Notes under the pieces: generated by a model
The model's input: the letters and a program-made list of their open reading frames with translations, nothing else
Told to the model about the DNA's origin: nothing
The model's database searches: none
Made by a program: the position numbers and the translations under genes
DNA from: Metopolophium dirhodum
Lineage: Eukaryota; Arthropoda; Insecta; Hemiptera; Aphididae
Assembly: GCF_019925205.1 (NCBI RefSeq)
Contig: NC_083568.1
Location: forward strand, 10,600,393-10,664,392
Direction: 5' to 3'
DNA: 64,000 nucleotides
In this document: positions 51,913-62,365 of the stretch, one piece after another
Layout of the letters: each line of letters begins with the position of its first letter
How positions within the stretch are numbered: position 1 is the stretch's first letter

Positions 51913-54900
51913 ATGCATTTCACCACTAAGGTTTTTAATACCGTGTGCATTATCGCTGCACTGGGGCATGTCGAGCCGACGGCAATTATTACGAGAGATG
52001 TGCACGAAACAGAAATGTTTTACTACGAAATACGCCCGGAACTTTTTAACTGGACGAACGGTATTTTGGTATTTGATTCAAATAATTTGAAATAGCTAGG
52101 TACCATTCTCGGCTCTTTCAGACGGTTTTAAACTTAATTTTCAAACAATCTAGGAGCGGATACCGGGTTTGTGTTCACGCCGTCCTTACAAAATTATCCA
52201 GACTTGCTACATTGGATACATTACAAATTCAACAGTAAAAATAGACACGGATACTTGTACGGAACACCGCCAGCAGACTCGTCGGACAGACAAATCCTAG
52301 TAAAAATAAAATATATATTTTCATAATTCGTGTAGAAATATTTATAAATCGGAACACATACGGTGATTATTTAAGTGGAGGAACCAGAAACGGGCATAAT
52401 TCGAGATGCACACAATTTTAATATTTAATATTCCCAATATTTTTTTTCACCCTTATCTTTGTTACAGAAACCACCATCAACTTTTGATATTTAAATGGCA
52501 ATCTACTATATTTTAAATTTTTAGTATTTGATGCTGAATGCTTTTTAAAAAAATGTTTAGTTTATACCTACTCGTACACGGTCAATATTCGATATTGACA
52601 ATGTTACTGACCAACAATCAAGTATTGGTTATATTGAAAATATCAAAACCGTCTTGATATTTATAGACGGATTTTTAATGATATCAATATGTTAATATTA
52701 ATCGTGTATTATCCATTGTATATATTGTAAGTTGTAACCAATATTGAATGTAAAGTTTCTATTTTCCAATGACCATACTTTGTAGTTTAAATTAGTTAAA
52801 TAGTAAACAACCTATTTTGCCGATTATACAAATTAAATTCAAAACATAGTTTGTCAGGAATAGCCCTATAAACTGTATGCCTTCATATATTTTTAGTCGC
52901 GAATCATTTCTCACAATTATTTATTTCTTTCAGCACTTATTCTCAAATTAACTCTGTGCTTCTTCACAGTAAAGCTGGGTTTACACTAGAGTTCGATCAC
53001 GAACAAACCAATGTAAACGGTCTAGCGAAACATTTAAAGTATTTGTTTGCGGTCGCTCTAAATGCGATCTGATAGCGTTCAATATGGGTACGAACTCGTT
53101 CGTGTTCGGGCTCTAATGTAAACCCACCTTAACAACAGGTATTTCATATTACATTTTATAGTTGGATATTATTGGACTAAACAAAAAAACATACCAGGTT
53201 GAGACACAAGTTATCCAATTTAACATTTTTGAAAAATCTGGTAAATATTAATTATAAATTCTGCAAAGAAATTAAGTCATTTTAATTTGTTATAACTCAT
53301 GAGTTAATATTAAAATTAAATAAATATACAATTCTTTCACAGAATATGCAACAAATGAAGTAAGATTTAAGATTAATAACTTGAATGTGGAAGACATGTT
53401 TCATGAAGAACGCATACAATACTTGCTGGATATATTTAGACAAAATTTATGGTTGGGTAGTAAACCAAATTTGTATGTAACATTTCTAGTATCTGCAAGT
53501 GATTTAGGACAACGATTACCACTAGACCCAAATGATACAGAGGGGTAGGTAATATACTGCTAATTTATAATGTTATTTAAAATAATATACAACTTATGTG
53601 TTAAATTTTTTTAATAACCACTTGAATAATGAATATGTCCATCAGTGTTATTGTCAATTTAGGAAGCTCATCAAATTTTTCAACAATATTATATGATCTC
53701 GAGAAAGAAATTAGTCCATTGCAAAAAATGAACAAATGTCCAAAGGATTTCAAAAGAACAAGTGTTGAAAGATATTTTCGAGCTAATGGTTTCAATTTGG
53801 ACTGGTGCAGTTTCAAACTTGTATGTAAAATAAAATAATAATTAACTGTTATTATACACACAGTTAATGAACACAAGTTTATGATATAATATCCATCCTA
53901 ATAAGAGAATATTAATTATGCCCATATTATATTAGCATATGCTGTTAAAATAAAAAAGCTAAATGCAGTAAAAAATAGAGTTCGTTGAGTAATTTATATT
54001 ATTCGTAACTTAAATTAAAAAACTATTTAGTTGTATAATTGTATAGTATTTTTTACCAAGTAAATCAGTAAAAATACCATTTTGAATGTGTAATATACAA
54101 TGAGAACCTTGAATAATATAGTTGCCCAACAAACTAGAAGACCTTTATTATCAACGATACTCTAGAAACTTACACTAGCACTCATAGGATAAAAATTAAG
54201 TATTATGAATCAATTATTATAAAACGTTATTGAAAATGTATGACTCGATACTTAATCGTTTGGAGCATGGTTTGTTGGGCAACCATCCTATCTTTAATTG
54301 GGGGGGGGGGGGGGGGGCGGAGTGGCAATGCAGACTAAGGTGTCGGTTATAATGCAGTTTCAAAACCTCGGCCACAAGCGGAATTTTTCATCGGGCAAGT
54401 CACGATATCTGTAGAGAAGTACTGCCAACCCCCACCCGGAGATGGTAGATACCTACGGGTGACCAATAAATAATTTGCCAAACCATAAAACACACGTGTT
54501 TTCTAAATTTACAATTTCGCCCCCTACAAAAACAAAAAAAGCTAATGGCCATAGTTAGCCGGGCTTTACTACGATCAATTAGAAAAATAAAAAAAATCTT
54601 TAATTGTGATGAGAACATTTTTAACTTCCTAGTATTTTACATTTTCAGTGTTTATATATTATACACCTTAGTCCAGTTCCATATTTAATAAATACATACT
54701 AAAATTATTATCAAATGTAATTTCCAAACTTTAAAGTGTAATTTTCTTCACTTTAGGTAGAGTTGACGATCATAAACCAGAATCACACTATGAATGTTCA
54801 GGACAGAACTAGCACAAAACATGAAGAAGAAAATGTTTGGGAATTAATGGAATCTCTGCGATACAGTCAGTCCATGGATGGAGATAATTCAAAATTGAGC

Positions 54901-54993
54901 GTTACATTACTTATCTTTATGATTTTTGTAATAGGGATAATCTTTAGTATTGGTGTATTTAGATGGCATAAAAATAAAAAGTTATCTTTTTGA
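51913..54993 (+). CDS. Scgalpha: Alpha/epsilon-type sarcoglycan, 328 aa, 6 exons
   Basis: Single-pass membrane glycoprotein of the sarcoglycan part of the dystrophin-associated complex. Exons: 51913-52060, 52154-52299, 53162-53240, 53343-53544, 53646-53820, 54757-54993; phases agree. An N-terminal hydrophobic signal (about aa 1-24) is followed by the sarcoglycan alpha/epsilon extracellular region, recognisable from YPDLLHWIHY and GYLYGTPPAD (human YPDRPGWLRY, GVLYGSPTAE), the NKKTYQVETQ block, INNLNVEDM and FNLDWCSFKL. A transmembrane helix spans about 299-319, then a tail of only 9-10 residues. Sequons NWT (46), NFS and NHT (259) are visible. It is shorter than human epsilon (about 437) and alpha (387), mostly through loss of the cytoplasmic tail. 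The ATG is in-frame with the signal; an upstream TTG frame is not needed. AATAAA words follow at about 55005. Confidence 0.92.
52973..53129. mobile_element. MITE with TAA target duplication, in sarcoglycan intron 2
   Basis: The left end AGCTGGGTTTACACTAGAG pairs with the right end CTCTAATGTAAACCCACCT (reverse complement AGGTGGGTTTACATTAGAG). TAA flanks both sides (52970-52972 and 53130-53132), as in PIF/Harbinger-type insertions. The element is 157 bp, ends about 30 bp before the exon 3 acceptor, and is GC-richer than the intron. Confidence 0.6.
54121..54283. mobile_element. MITE, 163 bp, 14-bp perfect terminal inverted repeats
   Basis: GTTGCCCAACAAAC at 54121-54134 is repeated in exact inversion as GTTTGTTGGGCAAC at 54270-54283, inside sarcoglycan intron 5. 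No target duplication could be read with confidence. Confidence 0.55.
54300..54317. repeat. Poly-G tract (18 G) in sarcoglycan intron 5
   Basis: Uninterrupted G run immediately after the MITE at 54121-54283, in the transcribed strand sense of the sarcoglycan gene. It is a candidate quadruplex-forming tract in RNA. Confidence 0.9.
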
Positions 54994-55665
54994 ATAGAAC
55001 AAAAAATAAATAAAATTGAAATTATTTGAATTGTTTTATTTTTTTAATAGACATAAACTCTTAAATATATATTTAACACATTTGATTGTTATATATTTGA
55101 CACTTTCTCAGTATGTCAATTGTAAATGGATTTTAAACATTGTCCAGATTACAAAGATTAATTACTAGACTAAAACATTATTAAGTTTAAAAACTTGAAT
55201 TTTCAATGTTTTTACAAATTAATTGAACTTAACCCACATAATATTAATTAGTGTAGTTTATTGTTTAATAATGGTAGATTAGGTTTTTTTTGTTATGTTC
55301 CCTAATAATTCTTTACAATAAAAATAAACAAGTTGTTCTAAATATATGAACATACTTATGAAGTTAAGAACAATATAATTTCAAAAACTAATTAATCAAA
55401 CTAAATATTAAATTTGAAACAATAGTGCTTACATTTTTCAAGGAAAGGTAAACATCAAAAACGCTTTGATAAAACTTTCTATACTATTTTAACCAGTAAA
55501 TATTAAAGCACAAAAAAAAAAAAAGAATAAAATAAAGAGAAAATGGAAGTTAAAATTATCGTTATACCATTTACAAAATAGATTTTCAGTTGTTTAAAGA
55601 TTTAAAATAAGAATGAAATAGATTTTTTTTAAGTAAATTAATCAATGGGAAGTCAAAAATTGTAG

Positions 55666-58600
55666 TTATGAAAATTGGCATTCAGTAACAATAAGTGTTT
55701 GAGTTTGAGCAGTTTCAATACCATTTGGCTTAATACGCACATTTTGTAATGATCCCATGACGTCATCTTTATCCAGATCAGAAGAATTACTGTAGCGTAA
55801 ATATGCAAAACCTCTAGGGCCTCTCCAAGTAATATGCCTAGAAAATGGTACAATGTTATCTTAAATCTTGAAAATAAATATAATCATATTGTTTATACAT
55901 ACAGTGGTTTAACTCCACGTTCCATCAAAGCAGCCTTTAAGTCACGTACTCTAACATTATTTGCAATATTTCCGACTTTAAGTACAAATTCATCACCACT
56001 AGAAGATCTTGAATAATTTGGTTTTTCACTTGAGTTGTAGTATCCAATATGGTTGTTGTTATTGTTGTTGAAATGAGGTCTTGATTCTTGTACATAGTCT
56101 CTCTGATAACATTTAAAAAAAAATTAATTTAGAGTATATAATTATTATTAAAAAATTAAATTTATGTATGTTGTACCTCATCAGTTTGTGATGCCATTCC
56201 ATTACGATGATATTGTGGTGGACGGAAAACTCTAGAACTGGTGTAATTATCTTGACGAGTAGCAGAACCTTTAGAATAGCTATTACGGCGAGAAATTACT
56301 CCGTCATAGAAACTATTTTGACGAGACGATAGATCGTTGGAGTAACTGTTATGACGAATACCATGGTTATTAATTCCACCATTTTGTCGCGAATCTGGGC
56401 CATTAAAGTTATCATGGCGTACCATAGGGCCATTGAAATATCTAGTAGGACGAACAGTTGGACCATTTGAATATCTGTTTTGTTGCATAACGGCTGACCT
56501 ATTGGAGTCATGATGATGTGTTCTGCTATTGGACCTTATGCTTCCATGATAAGATGTCCTTTCTTGAGAATAGCTGTTCTGACGATAATTTTGTGAAAAA
56601 TATTTTTTTGGACTAGGTAAATAATCTCTTTGAACTTTACGCCCAACAGATATCTCACGACCGCGATCTTCACGATCAATATAATCACGTCTAGTAGCAC
56701 GAGAATTACTACGAGAGTTATATTTACTATTACTATTAGATTGATTAATGGATTGTTTATCAATATCATCTGAATTAATACGTTTGCGTGACTGTTTTGG
56801 ACGAGGTCTACGTTTATTTTTAGGAGTATCAATGGATGGAGAAACAGCTTGTGTACCATTAGCACTTTTGGACTCAGTTACTGTTACCGGCGATGTTACA
56901 GTCTTAGCAGATTCTGATTTAGTACGACGTTTGTTAGGTTTTTTTGAAGAAGAACGTAGTTCTTTTTTATCATTTTGCTTACTACGTTTTTCAGTTGAAC
57001 TACTGCGATGATGTTGGCTGGAAGTAGATTTAGCACGTTTATGTTTGATTTTGAAGTCAGTATTCTTAGAAGCAGGTGCTAATGAATGCTTAGAAGAAGA
57101 CCGATGTTTTGACACTACACTATCTTTAAATACTGAGTCATTAGTTTCAGATCGGGTTGAGTAACGCTTTTGACGATATCTATTTTAAAAATAAAAACTT
57201 GGTCTTAAATAGGAGTTTAAAAAAAATAATTAACTCTTAACATTTAAAAAAATGAAATTTTACCCTTTAGGTTTTCTATATGTTCTTGGTGAAGGAGGTA
57301 TTTCTTCAGGTTCACTGTCCACATCTTTGAGAGTACAATCAAAGTCGTCAATTTGTTCTTGTTTAGTACGTAATAATTGCAAGGGTGGCATTTCCAATAA
57401 CCTACGCTTAGAAATATAATTCCAAAACACATCCTTGGGACGATCAAGACGATTCTCCACCCGTATAATTTCATTGGATGTAATAATAATGTCTACAGGT
57501 ACATCATAAGGCTTGAAAATGTCTGTTGGAAGCGTGTCAAATACCTTTAAACAAAGAAAAAATTTTTATTTACTTTCATAAAAATTATTCAAATATTATC
57601 CTACATAAAAGTTTTACATAAATAATGGAAAGTGAAGCTAACTCTAATGAAAAAAATGTATTTATTAGGTTTTATATATATACATGTTTAGTGGGGCCCA
57701 TTATCTTCTTGAAGAATAAATTTAAATAAATTTACTAGGGGAAATGTAATTGGGTGGGGGGGGGGGGGAAAGCACTACGTTGGTGATAGTCCAAGGCAGT
57801 TTGCATTCCCTATCCTTTGCTATAAAAATAACATTAACTACAGCAGCTGGCAGTAAAATTCATTGAAACTTACAAATTTAAAAAAAGCTGAATACCGTAG
57901 AATGGGGTAACTTTGATATACTTATGTTCTAATTCACCAGAGTACCACGATGATTTTTTTTCATAAATTGGCGTTACTTAGATATCACATTAAGAAATAT
58001 AGGTATTAAAGTTCCCCCCTACATTGTGTAACTTTGATAGCATATTAAAAAGATTAATATCTCAAAAGATAACATCAGAAATTTAACGTTTAAATATTTA
58101 TCATAACTAGCTGTAACTAGTATTTAATTTTGAGAGTTTTATCGTTAAAACTACTGAAGTTATCCATAAAATAAAAAGTAAGATTGTCATAAAACAGTAA
58201 CAAATTATCAAAGTTATCCCATTTTACGGTACTAGGAAACGTGCGACACCTAAAGCTAAATTATTATTATATTAATAATAAATCACATACCTGTACATCA
58301 TGTACAATAGTAACTACTACAGTATTATCAGTCACCATATTCATAGAACTTAAGATGACAAATTCTAAATCACAAAATCCATTTCCAATACCAATTCTGC
58401 GCCCTAAAAATAAAATACATTTTTTTTAATATGAAGATTAAAACAAACTAAGTAGTTATATTACCTTTTTTATCAACAGCAACAGATCCCAGAATAACCA
58501 TATCTATATGAACATCATTGTTTTGATCCAATGTTATTAATTTATTACCCCATTTACGAAGTCCTTTTTGAGTACTAGCTGATCTCAGCATTTTTGCTGA

Positions 58601-61600
58601 TGGTTCAGCAAATGGCAAGGACACATTTTGCAAGAGTCCTTCCTTCAAACGAAGCAATGGAACTAATAATCTCTTACCCCACTAGAAAATGAAGGTAAAT
58701 AATTTTATTATTTTACATTGAGTAACAATTTGAAATTAATAGTAAAAATTAGTTAATTTAAATTGCCTGCATGTAAAAACTAATTTGAATGAAGTAAGAA
58801 CTTACATTAAGTGTCAGAAAACGGGCTGTTTCTTGAGCTTTATCAGGGGTCACTTGGACAGTTTTTGCTTTTTTAAATTCTTCCAACTTTTCTAACAATA
58901 GTGAAACATTATTACATCCTTTGAAATTTGGTATACGGTTAAAGCAAGGTTTAGGAAATATAACTAGAGAGTTTTCTTCCATAAATTCCCAAACTTTTTG
59001 ACGAATATCTTTCTTGGATGTCTGCTCTAATATGACACTGTCATCAATGCGCATTGGTTTATTTTTTAAGCCTACATCTAATGCAAGATTGCCATCATTT
59101 AAATTACTATGTTCCATTTCTTTCACTTTATTCATATCATCAGTATCTTTTATTTCTTTCTCGTTTGACTCCACACTTACATCTAGTTTAACCTCTTCAT
59201 TAGAGTCACTTATTCCATTTTCTACTATAGCAGAATGTTGTTCATTTGAAAGTTTGGTATTTTCCATTTTCATATCAACAGAACCATTATAAACTTTGCT
59301 TTTATCGGTTCCTTCAGATTTAATGTCATCACATTCTTTGGTCACTTCAGTTTTAGGAGAAGCTATAAATATATAAAATACAAAAACTTACAATTTAATT
59401 AACATTCAAAATGAATCTGGTAAATACAGAACCAAATAAAATTTTAAGAAAAAGATTAATACCCATATATTACAGGTAATAATTAAAATCATGAATAGGT
59501 TATGAACATGATAGGTATATTCATTGAACACAATAAGTAGTAGGTAGGCTAGACCAGAGGCATTCAAACTTTTTCATCCCGCGGCTCCTTCAGCTGTTGG
59601 CAACATTTTAGTGACTCAAATTATTAAATACGCATAAAGAAAATGTTTTAATATTTAATTATTGATAATAATATTATAATATTATAAATACTATCAAGAA
59701 AATATATTTAAAAATAATTATGAAATAAAACTGAAATTAATTGTTTTAAAAAAACAATATATTATTATATATTCATTTAAGAGTAGTTATTTTTTTACGC
59801 GATCCACAGTTTGAATATCTCTGCCTTAGCATATACCTTATTGTTAACTAACCCAAAGCAGCAGTAGGACTTGTTGGTGGTGATTTAGACACAGGACTCC
59901 TCAATGATTGATTAAGTTTGGCCTTATTTGATTGAGCAAGTCGTTCAGCTAGACTAGGCGATTTATTACTTCCTGGGCTTGATTTAGTTGAAGATGGGGA
60001 ACGTCCAGATTTTGACGGGCTTGATGAGGCACTGTCAGATTTTGAATTATCATCAGAGGACTTAGGGCTCTTTGGAGAACCAGTTGTTGTTTTTTGTTGA
60101 CTCATGGTTCCAGAAACTACAAGTTTTGGACTAGGTGGATTTCTCAATTGTAAACCTTCGTTAGGAAATTGTTGTAGATCTAATCAAATTACAAAAGTTG
60201 TTTCAATACATTATTCATAAGAATTTATTAAAATCAACATAATAAACTTAATATCTACATAATATCTATCATATTTAATTTATAAACAAGTTTTGAAAAT
60301 ATCACCTACCTAGTTTTAATTTTTACTTTTAGATAAATAAAAATAAATATTTATTTAAGAGGAAGCCACACACGCATGTGATGTCTAGTCTTACAAGCAT
60401 ACAACATGGAATATTGTGCAGCAGTTTCAATTTTGTTTAAAAACATCTTATAATACAAAGAATTTACCTATTATAACTTAAAAGTAAGGACATCCAATTG
60501 TTTTCTCAAGGGATTTTAACGAAATTTTTAAGCAAGTTAAATTCTTAATTAGGTTAATTACACTATTCTCTTTCCAGCGAGAGAACTGCACACTGTGGCA
60601 GTCATAAATTGGTTCTTCTGCGCTTACCCACAGGACACCCACCCTTCAGTAATGGAACCAGTCTGATGTGTGCGGATGAGCAGGATCAGTGTTCTCTCAC
60701 TGGCCAGAGATAGGTTAACTTATTAGTTGTTACTAATATTACTATATTTTTCAAGCTGATTTTCCTTAGATAAAAACTATATTGTGTATTATGTATTAAA
60801 AATATATAGAAATTATTGACAACTATTTCATCTTAAATATTAACAATACAAAATATATTATTTACATTAAATCATGTCTATTGCCCGTCAATAGGCATGA
60901 CATGGATAATAAATTATTGAAGGGAAATAAAAACAAAATTTACAATAGGTACGATGGTTGGGTTGGGGCATAATTAATTATTATACCTGCCACAGGGATA
61001 GAAATAAAAGAGAGTCCCAGAAAAGTTATTAGACGTAAAAGAACAAAAAAAAAATTATGTCTCCGGCGATATTGGGCGTCGAAGAAATTCGGTTTGATGA
61101 AATTCGACAATGGGGAGGGTACATAACACACGGTACAAATAGGTGTAACACCTACCTATAAATAATAATTTAAAATAGGGTCGATAACATAATGATTGTG
61201 AAAAGAACTACGCGCGTGTCTTTAGAGAAAGTGCATGCCATAACTCGTAATAAAATATATTTAATCTCAAAATGGCGGTGTGAACGATGGTTTGCGGGAG
61301 GTGAAAAACGTCGAACGTAAGACAATATTAATACAAAATATTAAAATACCAAAATATAATTTTAATCACGGGGGCCACGTAATACTCGCAAGATTTATAA
61401 TTTATATTCAGTGTACTTACGCGGTGGGAAAACGAACGCACGACGGACGTCAGAGACTTGCACACACAGCGGCGGTCCCGTCGTACGGACCGGATTTCGT
61501 TTAGCATATAACGCGCGATTAAAATATTAATAATTATATTAATAATTAATGACGAAGCGGCGCGGTGGCGGACTACCTACGGCGAATAAAGCGGATCACG

Positions 61601-61687
61601 GGGGTTTTTTTTTTCCAGTGGGTGGCGAGTGGGGCGGATCGGGTGATGGGTTACGTGTTAAAATGGATACTTACGGGAGTTGCCCAT
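55666..61687 (-). CDS. MTHFSD: MTHFSD-like protein, enlarged, 960 aa, 9 exons
   Basis: Homologue of methenyltetrahydrofolate synthase domain-containing protein: a 5-formyltetrahydrofolate cyclo-ligase-like domain followed by an RRM, likely RNA-binding. Exons in transcription order: 61675-61687, 59853-60179, 58806-59362, 58465-58681, 58291-58403, 57264-57544, 56177-57179, 55903-56102, 55666-55837; phases agree. Domains: disordered Ser/Pro-rich N-terminus (aa 1-113), acidic linker (114-228), cyclo-ligase-like region from KKDIRQKVWEF (about 230) through NRIPNFKG, LLVPLLRLKEGLL, GSVAV, GRRIGIGNGFCDLEF, TIVHDVQ, DVPVDIIITSNE to about 470; basic Ser/Arg-rich disorder (503-837) ending in 11-residue tandem repeats; RRM (about 875-960) with LKVGNI, HITWRGPRGFAYLRY. 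The human protein is about 383 aa. The first coding exon has only 13 nt but a strong donor and matching phase; a later Met (VSGTMSQQ) is an alternative start. It is tail-to-tail with the sarcoglycan gene. Confidence 0.9.
56219..56479 (-). repeat. Eight 33-nt coding repeats (11-residue units) in MTHFSD exon 7
   Basis: Read on the minus strand, the peptide divides into NRYSNGPTVRP, TRYFNGPMVRH, DNFNGPDSRQ, NGGINNHGIRH, NSYSNDLSSRQ, NSFYDGVISRR, NSYSKGSATRQ, DNYTSSRVFRP. Seven units are 11 residues and one is 10, totalling 87 codons and exactly 261 nt. The consensus is N-S-Y-S-N-G-x-x-x-R-[QHP]. Units are diverged at nucleotide level, so the array is not recent. Confidence 0.85.
57756..57768. 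repeat. Poly-G tract (13 G) in MTHFSD intron 5
   Basis: Run of G (C in the transcript) in AT-rich intron sequence between exons 5 and 6. Confidence 0.85.
59555..59823. mobile_element. hAT-like MITE, 269 bp, in MTHFSD intron 2
   Basis: The left end CAGAGGCATTCAAACTTTTT pairs with the right end CACAGTTTGAATATCTCTG (reverse complement CAGAGATATTCAAACTGTG). Sub-terminal CGGCTCC and CGATCC blocks resemble those of the elements at 26340 and 44414. Non-coding. Confidence 0.65.
60362..60535 (+). repeat. Foldback family fragment in MTHFSD intron 1
   Basis: CACACGCATGTGATGTCTAG, TCTTACAAGCATACAACATG and the following TGTGCAGCAGTTTCAATTTT follow the order of the left arm of the element at 47830-48350. 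Confidence 0.5.
60563..60713. mobile_element. MITE, about 151 bp, in MTHFSD intron 1
   Basis: The left end CTATTCTCTTTCCAGCGAGA-GAAC pairs with the right end GTTCTCTCACTGGCCAGAGA-TAG in inversion (about 20 of 24 matching). AGGTTAA occurs just outside each end. The interior is GC-rich relative to the intron and has no open frame of note. Confidence 0.55.
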
Positions 61688-62160
61688 GGTGTGCTGGCCA
61701 AAGGTAACCAGATAAATGTGCGTGCCGTTGGACGTTGCCGGCGGCGTTACGTGTGACGGAAAAACGCTGGCGAGGAGGATGGGAGAGGAAAGACGCCGAA
61801 CGAAAAGAATATATTATAATATTGTTCTCGCCCTCCTCCGACGGGTATCGTTGACTATCGCGTCGTTGGCGACCGGTGGACTCTTGAGTGTGGTAACTCC
61901 GTGGCACGGCGTCGTTTATTTCTGAGAGACGGGTTCGCGGGTGGCTTCGGACTTCGGAGTGTTCGTACTAAAAGCCTCGGTCCGCGCACGACCGCCGGCG
62001 GTCCGGCGTGCCGGCGGCGGCGGCGGCCTTGGGCCAATGGGAACGCGCGAGCGGCCTCGCCGCACTCGTCCCGGGATTCCCGACTCTCTTCCGTCTATTT
62101 TTAGCAACGCGCTACGAGTTTACGTCGATGCGATAGCGTTCTATCCACTTCAATATAATA
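61688..62160 (-). promoter_or_regulatory. CpG-rich upstream region of the MTHFSD-like gene
   Basis: Very GC- and CpG-rich DNA (strongest 61880-62110) immediately upstream of the 13-nt first coding exon. The enrichment starts within intron 1 (about 61200). Many overlapping open frames on both strands reflect the lack of AT-rich stops, not genes. It could also serve a divergent gene to the right, but none is visible. Confidence 0.45.
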
Positions 62161-62326
62161 TCGTTAATCTTTATCGAGTACGCGCGCCATTATCGATTGC
62201 GAACAACGAGCAAATTGTTGCGTTTTTCCTAATAAATAATAATTATTTTTACCTAACATTTTTGTCCGATCAATGATATTATCTATGGGTTTTGTACCTA
62301 CACGGCTAGCTACACGTTTGTAACGG

Positions 62327-62365
62327 AAAATACTGATGGAATAATAATTATTCCATCAGTATTTT
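62327..62365. repeat. 39-bp near-perfect palindrome
   Basis: AAAATACTGATGGAATAA is followed, after a 3-nt centre, by its exact inverse TTATTCCATCAGTATTTT. The 18-bp stem is far longer than expected by chance for mixed sequence. It lies about 640 bp upstream of the MTHFSD-like start codon. Confidence 0.8.

Noticed and set aside
56296..57011. Frames of 71-109 codons overlapping MTHFSD exon 7
   Set aside because: They are shadows of the real coding frame, whose phase, repeats and flanking exons are consistent.
61671..62276. Cluster of overlapping Arg/Pro-rich frames
   Set aside because: GC-rich promoter sequence lacking stops; only the 13-nt start exon at 61675-61687 is supported by splicing phase.
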